This document shows, piece after piece, positions 25,478 to 34,664 of a stretch of DNA of 64,000 nucleotides. Below the pieces are notes generated by a model. It ran no database searches. It was given only the letters and a program-made list of their open reading frames with translations, and had not been told where the DNA came from. The position numbers and the translations under genes are program-made. How positions within the stretch are numbered: position 1 is the first letter of the stretch; every line of letters starts with the position of its first letter. Origin of the DNA: Candidatus Pedobacter colombiensis (GTDB lineage Bacteria; Bacteroidota; Bacteroidia; Sphingobacteriales; Sphingobacteriaceae); assembly GCA_029202485.1 (NCBI GenBank), contig CP119313.1, positions 1,984,001 through 2,048,000 of the forward strand, in the 5' to 3' direction.

Positions 25478-26962
25478 ATGATTAAAACTTTACCCACTGG
25501 TCTTAACGCAAAGAAACTAGATAACCTTTTGGGTTATTTCTTATTTTGCTGTTTATCCCTTTTTTGTTTGAATTTGAACGCGCAATCAACAAGCTTGCAG
25601 GATTGTTTTAACCTGGCCGTTCAGCACAATATTACCTTACGACAAGCGCGTTCGGCTTTATTATCTGGTCAGTATAATTTGCAGGCTGAGAAAAAGAGCT
25701 ACTTGCCTAAGGTAGATTTATTGTCAAGTTATAGCTATCTGAGTAGTCCGCTTACCATAAATCTGCAGGCTGTTAAGGATGGTGTTGTTAATGGCTCTTC
25801 ATTACAAAGTGTAAATGCGGCAAATGAGGTGTTTAAGGAGATTACTGGTAATGACCTTTCTCAGGCTACACAAGATAAAATTTTTAACGCTTCTAAGAAT
25901 ATCATCGGCTCCATTTATCCGAATTACAATCCTGAATTGAGTAAGCAATCTTATTTCGTTGCGGGTTTAGGGATAAGGCAGCCCATTTTTTTAGGTAATA
26001 AGCTAGATGCTGCAACTAACCTGGCTCAGTCTCTGGTAAATACTGCGAGTATTAATGTAAATGTGGTAAATAAGGAAGTCGATTTTTTAATTTCTCTCCA
26101 ATACCTGCGCATTTTATACCTGAATACAGTTTTAAATAACCAACAGCTTATCCTTAATGCATTAGAAAAGAATAAAAATTATGCAGATGAGCTGGTTAAA
26201 AATCAAATATTGGCCCCTTATCAAAAGAGCTGGACTCATGTAGTGCTGATGCAGGCAAATGCACGCTTTAACAGTATTAAATTAGATAAGCAAAATGCTC
26301 ATGTTGAGCTAAATAAACTGCTTGGAGTTGCTTTGGATTCTAATGTGGTGATTACTGATACTTTAAAGTATGTAACGGTCAACCCGGCTATGCCTCAAGG
26401 AAATTTTTGGACTGACAATCCCATTTATCAACTTGCAGGAAGTAAAATTTCGTATGCTAAGACAGCAGAAAAGATCAGCAAGTCATTTGCGCTCCCTAAT
26501 ATTTTTGCTATTGGTAATTATAATTTATATCAGCGTGACCTGCCTGTAACCATACCTGATTGGTTTGTGGGGGTTGAGTTACAGTGGAGTTTGTTTAATG
26601 GACAAACTCATAAGCGTACGTTGGCAACAAAGCAGTTGGTTGAAGAAGCTAAATTAGGGGAAGAGAATGCTGCATTGGCACTACAGGTATTGTCGAAGGT
26701 TTCAAGAAATAAAATGACTTCTCTTCAGAATGAAGTAATGGTAATGGATAACGCCAGAAAAGAGGCGCAAACTACAACAGGTTTAATCACTAAACGGATG
26801 GAGAATCAGCTTTCTTCGCCAAAGGATGTAAACGATGCGATTTTAATAGAGGAGGAAATTGATAAAGCCTATCAGGCAGCAGTTTTGGGTTATTATCTGG
26901 CACTTGCTGAATATTTTAACAGCTTAGGAAATCCTAAACAAATCTCTCAGTTTATAAAATAA
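25478..26962 (+). CDS. TolC-family outer membrane efflux protein
   Basis: This is the outer membrane channel component of a tripartite export system, 494 residues. A signal peptide ends near NLNAQ (about residue 36). Two TolC repeats follow, each with the helical pattern of the family, for example LQDCFNLAVQHNITLRQARSAL and VGVELQWSLFNGQTHKRTLA. Length and order match a full TolC protein. It is the first gene of a four-gene operon with an HlyD-type adaptor 46 bp downstream of its stop and two ABC-2 permeases. The palindromic TTCACAC array upstream is a candidate control site. Confidence 0.92.
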   Translation: MIKTLPTGLNAKKLDNLLGYFLFCCLSLFCLNLNAQSTSLQDCFNLAVQHNITLRQARSALLSGQYNLQAEKKSYLPKVDLLSSYSYLSSPLTINLQAVKDGVVNGSSLQSVNAANEVFKEITGNDLSQATQDKIFNASKNIIGSIYPNYNPELSKQSYFVAGLGIRQPIFLGNKLDAATNLAQSLVNTASINVNVVNKEVDFLISLQYLRILYLNTVLNNQQLILNALEKNKNYADELVKNQILAPYQKSWTHVVLMQANARFNSIKLDKQNAHVELNKLLGVALDSNVVITDTLKYVTVNPAMPQGNFWTDNPIYQLAGSKISYAKTAEKISKSFALPNIFAIGNYNLYQRDLPVTIPDWFVGVELQWSLFNGQTHKRTLATKQLVEEAKLGEENAALALQVLSKVSRNKMTSLQNEVMVMDNARKEAQTTTGLITKRMENQLSSPKDVNDAILIEEEIDKAYQAAVLGYYLALAEYFNSLGNPKQISQFIK

Positions 26963-27008
26963 ATAGGCGATGGTAAGGGCGAGAAAAACGAATATAAAAG
27001 ATACGCAA

Positions 27009-27995
27009 ATGAATAAAATTATAAAAAACTATTGGGCACTGCTAATACCAATTTTGGTGGTGGTAGTTGCTTTATTCTTCTTCCTATCGGGTAATAAAGA
27101 AGAAGATAACTTAATAGGCATGGTCGACGCTTCGAGTGTAGATGTTGCAGCAGAGTTTCCAGGTCGACTGGATTCTTTATTAGTTGATCAGGGTGATACA
27201 GTTAAAGCAGGGCAATTACTTGCTGTTTTGCGATCGAATGAGATTGACGCGATTAAATCGCAAGCTTTAGCGGCAATAGATGCAGCAAAAGGTCAACAAG
27301 AATTGTTAACACAGGGTGCAAGACCTGAGCTTATTGAAGCAACTTCAAAGCTTTATCAGATCAGTGAGGAGCAATATAAATTGTTTAATACTACTTATCA
27401 ACGTATGGAACGTTTGTATAATGCCGATGTAATTTCGGGACAGGAAAAGGATGTATTTTATTTCAGGTATCAGGCAGCAAAGAAAGAAATGGAAACTGCT
27501 CAATTGAACTTGCAAATGCTTAAAAATGGCACGCGACCTGAGATCCTTAAAACGGCAAATGCAATAGTAAAGCAAGCGGAGAAGGCCTATGAGCTGACTA
27601 AAGCATTGGGCGATAATACAAAGGTTTACGCACCTGCAGATGGACTAATATCTAGTTTGGTTACCCATCAGGGCGAGATCGTATCGATAGGATATCCTAT
27701 GATGACTATCGAAAAGAAAAATTCTTCGGTTTTAAAATTCAATATCCGTCAGGATAAGGCCAGGGATTTGAAAGTCGGGTCGGTGGCAAAAGTTACTGTA
27801 CCGGGATGTGAGCCCGAAACTTTTGCTGTAAAGGTATCGTCCATTTCGCCTACACTCGAGTTTGCAAATTGGGTACCTGCAAAAGATAAGGGTCAATTTG
27901 AATTAAGAACGTTTACAATAGCGTTTAAACCCGAAGATCTTTCGGGCATTAAGGGCTTGCGCTCGGGTATGACAGCTTCATTAATTCTGCCCTAA
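27009..27995 (+). CDS. HlyD-family membrane fusion protein
   Basis: This is a periplasmic adaptor that links inner membrane permeases to the TolC channel. One N-terminal transmembrane helix (IPILVVVVALFFFLSG) is followed by a lipoyl-like domain (VDVAAEFPGRLDSLLVDQGDTVKAGQLLAVL). A coiled-coil hairpin comes next (about 85-205, with ELIEATSKLYQISEEQYKL), then the return half of the lipoyl domain (KVYAPADGLISSLVTHQGEIV). The chosen start is ATG at 27009 (MNKIIKN, 328 residues); a start at 26970 would add a basic 13-residue stretch. The stop overlaps the next gene (TAATG). Confidence 0.9.
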   Translation: MNKIIKNYWALLIPILVVVVALFFFLSGNKEEDNLIGMVDASSVDVAAEFPGRLDSLLVDQGDTVKAGQLLAVLRSNEIDAIKSQALAAIDAAKGQQELLTQGARPELIEATSKLYQISEEQYKLFNTTYQRMERLYNADVISGQEKDVFYFRYQAAKKEMETAQLNLQMLKNGTRPEILKTANAIVKQAEKAYELTKALGDNTKVYAPADGLISSLVTHQGEIVSIGYPMMTIEKKNSSVLKFNIRQDKARDLKVGSVAKVTVPGCEPETFAVKVSSISPTLEFANWVPAKDKGQFELRTFTIAFKPEDLSGIKGLRSGMTASLILP

Positions 27996-29179
27996 TGCAG
28001 GTTGTAGGTCATATCATTTTAAGGGAGTGGAAACGGATATTGAAATTGCCCGTTTTTTACCTGGTTATGCTGGTTATTCCCAGTTTGTTGTTTTCATTTT
28101 ATGCATTGATTTATCAGAAAAAGGATGCGAAACATTTGGCTTTTGCGATTTGGGATGATGATAAGTCGGCCATAAGCCGGCAGCTTACTTTCTTGTTGGA
28201 GCAGCGAGAAACACTTCGGATTACCAGAAGCGTAAACAGCGAGGCAGAAGTAAAGGACTTGATTCAAAAGGGAGAGATACTGGGGGCGCTGCACTTTCCC
28301 ATAAATATGCAGAAAGATATCTATAGCAGGCATCCGGCTAATGTAACGCTTTATACGAATGCGGCATCATTAGTGCCTGCAAAATTGGTGTATAAAGCCG
28401 TTGCTGAAGTAATTATTATGGGAAGCTCAGGTGTGGTACTGCAAAAGTTAGTGAAGACCGGGATGAAACCCGACCGGGCAATGGCATTGGCAAATCCAAT
28501 TAAGCTTAATTCTTATCAATTGTACAATTCTAACTACAATTACCAGGAGTATCTTGTTCCTGGATTGATCACTGTGGGTATTCAGATGATTATCATCATC
28601 AGTAGCATGTTGGCGCTAAATTATGAGTGGAAAACGAATACCATGCAGGAATTATTTGAGCTATCCAAAGGGTCGGCGTTATTGGTGATCACTGGAAAAA
28701 CTATAGCTCATCTTGCGGCTAGCTGGGTTAATTTCTTTTTAATTGCTTTTATCATTTTTCCGGTATTTGGAATTGGGGTTTCGGAGGCCACCGGCAAATT
28801 CTTTGTGATGTATACTTTGTTGTCTGTTGCTTGTCTGGGCATTGGCATGTTTATTTCAGCCTTATTTAAGGATGTGATGTTGTCGGGGGATACAGCCTTA
28901 TTTTACACTTCTCCGGCATTTGTTTTTAGCGGGTTTACCTTCCCAAGATGGGCAATGCCATGGTACGATCAGTATTATGCTACCATTATGCCTTATACAC
29001 CTTTTTTGGATGCCTTTTTTAAGGTTTATTACATGAATTTACCTATACGTTATGCGCAGACAGATATTTATAAACTGCTTTTGTTTTGTGCCGTTATGTT
29101 TCCAACAGCGGTGATATTATTTCAGCGTCAATTTAATACGAGTAAAAATGAGCAGGAAGTCCAAACCGTCGCTATTTAA
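27995..29179 (+). CDS. ABC-2 type permease 1
   Basis: This is an inner membrane permease of the ABC-2 family (YhhJ/YbhS-like), 394 residues. One transmembrane helix near the N-terminus (LPVFYLVMLVIPSLLFSFYALIY) precedes a large extracytoplasmic domain (about 45-190). Five more helices follow, with YLVPGLITVGIQMIIIISSML and TSPAFVFSGFTFPRWAMPW. It overlaps the adaptor gene by 1 bp and the next permease by 32 bp. No ATP-binding partner is encoded in this operon, although YbhFSR-like systems normally have one. Confidence 0.9.
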   Translation: MQVVGHIILREWKRILKLPVFYLVMLVIPSLLFSFYALIYQKKDAKHLAFAIWDDDKSAISRQLTFLLEQRETLRITRSVNSEAEVKDLIQKGEILGALHFPINMQKDIYSRHPANVTLYTNAASLVPAKLVYKAVAEVIIMGSSGVVLQKLVKTGMKPDRAMALANPIKLNSYQLYNSNYNYQEYLVPGLITVGIQMIIIISSMLALNYEWKTNTMQELFELSKGSALLVITGKTIAHLAASWVNFFLIAFIIFPVFGIGVSEATGKFFVMYTLLSVACLGIGMFISALFKDVMLSGDTALFYTSPAFVFSGFTFPRWAMPWYDQYYATIMPYTPFLDAFFKVYYMNLPIRYAQTDIYKLLLFCAVMFPTAVILFQRQFNTSKNEQEVQTVAI

Positions 29180-30302
29180 GCTTTTCCTAAGAGAAGCATC
29201 ACTGGTAGCAAAGGACCATAGTCTGCTGCTTACCCTGCTCATTGCCCCGTTGTTATATGCTTTTTTTTATGGTAGTATTTACATCAATAAAGAAGAAGAG
29301 AATGTAAAGCTGGCGGTTGTAGATGATGACCAGTCGCGGTTATCCCGGTTATTACAACAAAATATTAATAATTCACCTATGGTCGAGTTGATCCATTTCT
29401 CGAATCTGGAAGAAGCAAAGGAACACATGTACCAAGGTGATTGCCAAGGTTATTTTTATATCCCTGAAGGAACGGAAAGCAATTTGTTGACACTTAAACA
29501 AAGTAATGTAGTACTTGCAGTAAATGCTGCAAGGTTTTTGCCTTCCAGTGATTTATTGATGAGCGTTCAGCAAATATGCCTTACTATTGGAGCTGGAGTA
29601 AGGCTACAATATTTTGAAAAGAGCGAAGGTTTAAGCACTGCCATGGCTATGCAAAACGTAATGCCTATTAATTTAGATTACAGACCTTTGTTTAATGAAA
29701 GATCGAGTTATGGTGCTTTTTTACTGCCGGCGTTGCTGGCATTAATACTCCAGCAAACATTGCTGATTGGTTTGTCAGAAAGTGTGGCAGGGGAGCGGCA
29801 GCATACAACGATTAAGGAATGGCTTGGTGGGGGCGTATCTACTGCGATATGGGGCAAGGGCTTGTTTTACCTTATTGTTTTTGGATCCTATGGTTTCTTT
29901 TTCCTAAATGTAAATTTTAGACTATTAGGTTTGCCTATGCGCGGCAGTGGTTTTCAGTTAGGAATATTGTTATTTGTGCTCTTGCTTACACTTATTCCAA
30001 TGGCGCAATTTATTGGCTCATTGTTTAAAAGCCAACTACTGTGTTTACAGGTGATGGCATTTTCAACTTATCCAATATTCTTAATTACTGGATATACCTG
30101 GCCATTTGAATCACTTCCCGTAATTGTACAATGGGTATCGATGCTGTTGCCAACAACGCCATTTATTAAAATATATACTGCTATTGTGCAATCGGGGGCG
30201 AGCTTATCAACTCAGATAGGACCTATGTTGCATTTATTGCTGTTGTGGTTGTTTTATAGCAGCGTTTGCTACCTCAGGTTTGGAAAACTAAATGCCTCTT
30301 AA
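29148..30302 (+). CDS. ABC-2 type permease 2
   Basis: This is a second ABC-2 permease, 384 residues, with the same plan as the first: an N-terminal helix (LLTLLIAPLLYAFFYGSIYI), a soluble loop domain (about 50-185) and a C-terminal helical bundle with LPALLALILQQTLLIGLSESVAGERQ. It probably pairs with permease 1 as a heterodimer. It starts inside the end of the previous gene (32 bp overlap) and its 3' end overlaps the convergent small gene by 15 bp. Confidence 0.9.
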   Translation: MSRKSKPSLFKLFLREASLVAKDHSLLLTLLIAPLLYAFFYGSIYINKEEENVKLAVVDDDQSRLSRLLQQNINNSPMVELIHFSNLEEAKEHMYQGDCQGYFYIPEGTESNLLTLKQSNVVLAVNAARFLPSSDLLMSVQQICLTIGAGVRLQYFEKSEGLSTAMAMQNVMPINLDYRPLFNERSSYGAFLLPALLALILQQTLLIGLSESVAGERQHTTIKEWLGGGVSTAIWGKGLFYLIVFGSYGFFFLNVNFRLLGLPMRGSGFQLGILLFVLLLTLIPMAQFIGSLFKSQLLCLQVMAFSTYPIFLITGYTWPFESLPVIVQWVSMLLPTTPFIKIYTAIVQSGASLSTQIGPMLHLLLLWLFYSSVCYLRFGKLNAS

Positions 30303-30578
30303 TACCGCTGAGATCTCGTCGCCGATATCAGCTACTGTATCTTCACATAAAACGATATCTAGCCATTCTGCTTCTAAATCAGGTTTATATAGAGGGAGGT
30401 CGCTGGGTAAGATTTCTTCATCCGGAACCTGTTCCCATAGTTCACCATCCGGGTCCATTCTAACAGCTCCAAGAATCCCACCAAAATAAATTACTAAATA
30501 GTCTTTTTTAGAGGTAGGTAATATGGTTAACGTTACTTCATGTTCGCCAAAACCGACTCTTATATTGAACATTTTCAT
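30288..30578 (-). CDS. Small acidic hypothetical protein, 96 residues
   Basis: I do not recognise a named family. The protein starts MKMFNIRVGFGEHEVTLTIL, predicted as beta-strands, and has a long acidic C-terminal half (DPDGELWEQVPDEEILPSDLPL). It is probably soluble. The 3' end overlaps the convergent permease gene by 15 bp. The codon use and composition look coding, and the opposite-strand frames are poor. It stands alone, so no role can be proposed. Confidence 0.7.
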   Translation of the reverse strand: MKMFNIRVGFGEHEVTLTILPTSKKDYLVIYFGGILGAVRMDPDGELWEQVPDEEILPSDLPLYKPDLEAEWLDIVLCEDTVADIGDEISAVLRGI

Positions 30579-30623
30579 GAATTATACAACATTCAATAAA
30601 AGGGTTTTGTTTTTATTCCAACC

Positions 30624-32366
30624 CTACATTATTGTGATACCAGCGTTAAAACCAAGCCATCCTTTTGTTGAGTTTCCAAAACTCGTATGGTGGATAGGAA
30701 CTATATTTTGCTTATACCTTGGTGCACTGGTCCCTGCCTGTTGATCGCCACTATAAATTGCATAAGTTGGACCTCCAAATATAGTTATGTCCTTAAACAG
30801 CTGAAACTGAATATTGCTTTGAACACGGTTAAGTAGGTTGTCGCCATCCCAATTGCCAAGGTATAGGTATTGGCTGGTCAATTCTAAACCGAAGGCGAGG
30901 CGTTTGTTAAATATGAAATCGTGACCAAAACCTATTCCTGCAGTTTTTATTTTTTCCTCATTTGATACGTTTAACCCTGCAAACAATACAGTATACAGTT
31001 TTGCATTACCTGTTTTTAATGAAATGTTGGTGTTGGTAATTTCGTTCGTATATAAGCTTACTTTGTGGTATCCGTTTTTTATAAAATTGATTAAACCCAG
31101 GCTATAGCCAGATGAAGTATCTGCAACATTGATTAAGCCGAATTGAAAACCGTCTATTTTTTTTGCATGATTAAAAATACCTGCAATTTGTACCCCACTT
31201 AAATGCTGGCAAGCGATGTTGCCAATACCCGCTATCTGTACACCATCAAAATCTTTGCGGACTAAGTTAGTGATGCCTGCCGATTGTAAGCCTTTCATGT
31301 TTTTGGAAGCTTGATTAAGCACGCCTGCTAACTGAAATCCTGCCACTTCGGCTTTTACATTGTTGACTAATCCGGCTGCCTGGAATCCTTTTTTATTTCC
31401 TCTTACGTCATTAACTAAACCGGCTACCTGAATTCCACTTACAGAACCGCCAACTTGATTGAAAAGTCCAGCAAATTGCAGTTTCTTTACATCGCCTTTT
31501 GTGATATTGAATAGCCCTGCAATTTCAAAACCGTTAGTGCCTGCGGTGTAGCCTCCCAATACATTTATAGATAGTTTATTAATAACCTGAGCACTCATGA
31601 TGCCATGGGAGCTTAGTCCGGGCGTTAGGGAGGCTTGAAAAGGGCTGTTAGCAAAGAAATTGGGAATGTTTAAACTCTGAATCCTTTGTCGGGAAGAAAT
31701 GAAAAATCTCGCAAGTCCGGTGTTTTCAATATCACTAAATCGTGCATTTCCCTTGTGCGCATCTGGATCATTGTATCCTTCGGGCTTTACTTTGATATCA
31801 GATAGAAAGATGAGGGTCGTATCACGGTAAGTCTCCTTACTGGCCGTTAATATAACCTCCTGGTGTTCGCCTTTAAACTTTAACTTAAAATATCCCTCAT
31901 TGTCTGTGAGGGTTGACTGTAACAGTCGTTTTTCGTAAATACTGGCTTGTTTAACTCTGCGACCTGTTTCTGTATCTATCACATAGCCGCTAATTAAATA
32001 CAGTTTCTCTGCGGTAGTAATATTTTCCGGCTCTATAGTAAAGTGGTTTGCAGCATAACGTAAAATAATATACTCCCCATTTTCTGTATAATCAACCTTG
32101 TTGTTAAATAGCTTGTCCAATAGCACTCTTACAGGGGCGTTTTTACCGCTTAAACTAATAAGGCTGTCTTGCTTAAATAATGAGCCACCGTAAGAAAAAT
32201 AGAAATCCCCGGCCTTACTGATCTTATTTAGCACTTCAGATAGTCGTTGGTCTTTTGCTTCGATACTTACTCTTTTCTCTAAATTGTATTTAGATGGAGG
32301 TATCGGCATTTGGGCTTTTGTATATCCTATAAAAAGTAATAGTACCAGGGTGATTTTGATTTTCAT
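30624..32366 (-). CDS. STN-domain outer membrane protein with LA_2272-type surface repeats
   Basis: This 580-residue protein has a signal peptide (to about residue 18, YTKAQ). An STN/secretin-TonB short N-terminal domain follows (about 30-105, SIEAKDQRLSEVLNKISKAG), then a carboxypeptidase-regulatory-like beta-sandwich (about 120-200, LYLISGYVIDTETGRRV). About eight roughly 21-residue repeats with the core G-x-Q-x-A-G-[LI]-x-N span about 265-425, and the rest looks like beta-barrel strands. The usual TonB receptor barrel of STN proteins is absent. It overlaps the fecR-like gene by 1 bp, so it is probably the outer membrane part of a sigma/anti-sigma pathway. LA_2272 is a family name I associate with these repeats. 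Confidence 0.8.
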   Translation of the reverse strand: MKIKITLVLLLFIGYTKAQMPIPPSKYNLEKRVSIEAKDQRLSEVLNKISKAGDFYFSYGGSLFKQDSLISLSGKNAPVRVLLDKLFNNKVDYTENGEYIILRYAANHFTIEPENITTAEKLYLISGYVIDTETGRRVKQASIYEKRLLQSTLTDNEGYFKLKFKGEHQEVILTASKETYRDTTLIFLSDIKVKPEGYNDPDAHKGNARFSDIENTGLARFFISSRQRIQSLNIPNFFANSPFQASLTPGLSSHGIMSAQVINKLSINVLGGYTAGTNGFEIAGLFNITKGDVKKLQFAGLFNQVGGSVSGIQVAGLVNDVRGNKKGFQAAGLVNNVKAEVAGFQLAGVLNQASKNMKGLQSAGITNLVRKDFDGVQIAGIGNIACQHLSGVQIAGIFNHAKKIDGFQFGLINVADTSSGYSLGLINFIKNGYHKVSLYTNEITNTNISLKTGNAKLYTVLFAGLNVSNEEKIKTAGIGFGHDFIFNKRLAFGLELTSQYLYLGNWDGDNLLNRVQSNIQFQLFKDITIFGGPTYAIYSGDQQAGTSAPRYKQNIVPIHHTSFGNSTKGWLGFNAGITIM

Positions 32367-33322
32367 TATTGATGGTTAGACAATAGAATTTGGTTTTGGT
32401 TACGCACCATAGTTATATCTAAAGTCCTGCAAATAAGATTTAAGTTGTAATCCAGGCTTGCCGAAGCTCTTAAAGTAGTGTTTAGGGTTAGATTTTTTAT
32501 CGCCGGGTCGTTAATGGTAATGTTAGTATTGTATGCTTCATTTAACACTTCTACCATTCGCCATAGTGGAGTATTGTTGACTATAAATTCTTTGCTGCGG
32601 TAGTAATCATATAGATGATCTGTAATTTGTTCTTTGATTAATTTGCTTGTATTGTTTTTGATCATTACTTTTTCTCCCTTTTGGAGACTTATTTGATCTT
32701 TACCCAAAGTTACTTTTACGATTCCTGTTTCAACAATTACTTCGGTTTGATTGTCTAAGTGTTTTATATTGAATGAGGTTCCGACAACAAGTACTGATAC
32801 TTTATCTATCTCTATTACAAACGGCTTTGTTTTATCATGCGCAACATTAAAAAACACATCACCATGTTGCAGATGGATACTTCTGTTGTTTTTAAAGTTG
32901 TTTGCATAACTAATACTGGTGTTTTTGTTTAGCGTAAGATCAGATCCATCTGGAAGCACTTTCGTAGTTACCGTATTACCCGCTGCGATGGTTATATAGG
33001 AAACGGGCTTAAGTAAATTGTATAATGACCACCCTGCAGCGATAATAACAAATACAGCTGCAACTTTAAGCCAATTGTATGCGGGCATTAATCGACGTGT
33101 TATACTATTACTGCTGGTAGCTTTTTGTTGAAACCTTAACCAGGCATCATCTTCGTTTATTTTGCTTTGACTGGAAAGTGTTTTACTAGTGTTCCATATT
33201 TTTTCGAATTGTAAAAAATAGGCTTTATTGGATGGAGTGGTATCCAGCCAGTTTTGCACTCTGACGCTTTCCTCTTCGTTTGTTTCTTTTAAAAGAAACT
33301 TTATCAATAATTCATCGGTCAT
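32366..33322 (-). CDS. FecR-family anti-sigma factor
   Basis: This is an inner membrane anti-sigma factor of the FecR type, 318 residues. The cytoplasmic N-terminal part (about 1-80) carries the typical LLKETNEEESVRVQNWL and DDAWLRFQQK segments. One transmembrane helix follows (WLKVAAVFVIIAAGWSLYNLL, about 84-104), then the periplasmic FecR domain with VTTKVLPDGSDLTLNKNTSI and VVGTSFNIKHL. A DUF4974-like C-terminal domain is seen in LWRMVEVLNEAYNTNI. It is 8 bp after the sigma gene and overlaps the STN gene, forming a three-gene regulatory unit. Confidence 0.93.
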   Translation of the reverse strand: MTDELLIKFLLKETNEEESVRVQNWLDTTPSNKAYFLQFEKIWNTSKTLSSQSKINEDDAWLRFQQKATSSNSITRRLMPAYNWLKVAAVFVIIAAGWSLYNLLKPVSYITIAAGNTVTTKVLPDGSDLTLNKNTSISYANNFKNNRSIHLQHGDVFFNVAHDKTKPFVIEIDKVSVLVVGTSFNIKHLDNQTEVIVETGIVKVTLGKDQISLQKGEKVMIKNNTSKLIKEQITDHLYDYYRSKEFIVNNTPLWRMVEVLNEAYNTNITINDPAIKNLTLNTTLRASASLDYNLNLICRTLDITMVRNQNQILLSNHQ

Positions 33323-33330
33323 GCTATTCC

Positions 33331-33918
33331 CTAATTAAAAAAATCCTTGTAATACATAAAGCCAAGCAAAATGAGCGTAAGGTAATCGGCAAGTTCCAAA
33401 CGTAAAATCCTAAGTGCTTTACCCATTTGATTTTCAATCGTTTTTATGGATAAGCCGAGTCGATCTGCAATTTCTTTATATTTTAATTCTTCAAACCTGC
33501 TCATCTGAAATATGGTACGACATTGCTCTGGTAGCCTATTTAATGCCAGGTTTAGGTTATATGCTAATTCTGTCATTTCTACTTTTGAGGATGCAGGTTC
33601 ATTTTCTGTGTTCATGGTATAACTTGCAAAGTCATGGTACTTGATTTTAATCTTTTGATGTTTTAAAAAGTTCAGACTATCGTGGTACACACATTTATAG
33701 AGGTAAGCTTTTAGTGAAGTTTGAACACTTAGTAAATCCCTCTTCTCCCAAAATTTTAAAAACATATTTTGTACGATTTCTTCAGCATCATCTTCATCTT
33801 TTAAAATAACATTAGCATAAGTATGTAATGCCTTAAAATGAGCTTTAAACAATTGTTCAAAAGCCTGGTCATCATATTGCTGATGCTTGTTTCCGGAAGT
33901 GCTATAATTTAGTTTCAA
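33331..33918 (-). CDS. RNA polymerase ECF sigma-70 factor
   Basis: This is an extracytoplasmic-function sigma factor, 195 residues. Region 2 is visible in FKALHTYANVILKDEDDAEEIVQNMFLKFWEK (about 28-60). Region 4 contains the helix-turn-helix FEELKYKEIADRLGLSIKTIENQMGKAL (about 145-172). The C-terminus ends in a hydrophobic stretch (LTLILLGFMYYKDFF), common in FecI-like factors of this phylum. It is the first gene of the sigma/FecR/STN unit and has a clear promoter 15 bp upstream. Targets are not visible here, though the neighbouring surface-repeat gene is a candidate. Confidence 0.93.
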   Translation of the reverse strand: MKLNYSTSGNKHQQYDDQAFEQLFKAHFKALHTYANVILKDEDDAEEIVQNMFLKFWEKRDLLSVQTSLKAYLYKCVYHDSLNFLKHQKIKIKYHDFASYTMNTENEPASSKVEMTELAYNLNLALNRLPEQCRTIFQMSRFEELKYKEIADRLGLSIKTIENQMGKALRILRLELADYLTLILLGFMYYKDFFN

Positions 33919-33932
33919 TGCTTAATCTTATT

Positions 33933-33964
33933 CAAAGATATTTCTATAATCATAAAAGCTCAAA
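33933..33964 (-). promoter_or_regulatory. Bacteroidota primary-sigma promoter of the ECF sigma unit
   Basis: On the minus strand TTTG (33964-33961), exactly 20 bp, then TATCTTTG (33940-33933) match TTTG-N19/20-TAnnTTTG perfectly. The predicted start site is about 7 bp further, giving a leader of only around 10 nt before the sigma gene. Confidence 0.75.
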
Positions 33965-33973
33965 ACTAATGGA

Positions 33974-34630
33974 TTAAAACTTGATAACTTTGCCAGATCC
34001 ACTTATGCTTGCATCAACCTCAGGATCTCCAATGTAATAGATTTTTCCACTGCCACTGATGCTGGCCTTTAATTTATCCTTGACTTTTACGCTCGCTTCA
34101 CCTTTTCCGGATATTTCAATCTCAGCTTTTTTACAGTTTATTTTCTGAAGATCAGCCTTTCCGTCACCAGATATATCTATTGAGACTTCATCTGATTCGA
34201 ACAGATCTTTTATTATAACCTCACCTGTGCCGCTAATGGATGATCTGAAATAATCTGTAGTTAGAAATGGCCCTTCTATGTTTACATGACTTGCGCCGCC
34301 TATAGCTACTTTTTTTATTACAGGTAGGGTGATGTAGACCTCCACATCATCATGTTGGACGTTTGCTTTTTCGTAGCCAAGATACAATGTACTACTCATA
34401 ACATTGGTTTTGAAATAAGGGAGAAGATTGTTGGAACCGCTCAACTCTACTTTAAATTCTGTTCCGTAATTAATATGTATTGTGTTTGTGCCATTGGTAT
34501 TTACTCCTATAAACTGGCCCAGGGTACGAACTTCGGTTATTTTATCACCATTTGCTGTTATCCGCTCTTTGCTGCAGCTTGCAAATAGGATGATGATCAA
34601 TGTAGATAGTGTTAAAGTTTTCATATTCAT
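33974..34630 (-). CDS. Head GIN domain (DUF2807) lipoprotein
   Basis: This is a lipoprotein of about 218 residues with the lipobox in IILFASCSKE and a DUF2807 'head GIN' domain made of repetitive beta-strands, for example GSGKIYYIGDPEVDASISGSGKVIKF at the end and ISGDGKADLQKIN in the middle. The family is common and uncharacterised in Bacteroidota, with a beta-helix-like fold. Start choice is uncertain: ATGs exist at 34651, 34630 and 34624; the later ones give a proper lipoprotein signal. It lies between the sigma unit and a surface-repeat gene, 14 bp after the latter's reading frame start region on the same strand. Confidence 0.8.
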   Translation of the reverse strand: MNMKTLTLSTLIIILFASCSKERITANGDKITEVRTLGQFIGVNTNGTNTIHINYGTEFKVELSGSNNLLPYFKTNVMSSTLYLGYEKANVQHDDVEVYITLPVIKKVAIGGASHVNIEGPFLTTDYFRSSISGTGEVIIKDLFESDEVSIDISGDGKADLQKINCKKAEIEISGKGEASVKVKDKLKASISGSGKIYYIGDPEVDASISGSGKVIKF

Positions 34631-34664
34631 TTTGTTAGGTAATTGTGTCATTAATATTTAAGAT

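Noticed and set aside
30292..30489. Plus-strand frame opposite the 96-residue protein
   Set aside because: Ser/Pro/Thr-rich shadow of the minus gene with no recognisable pattern.
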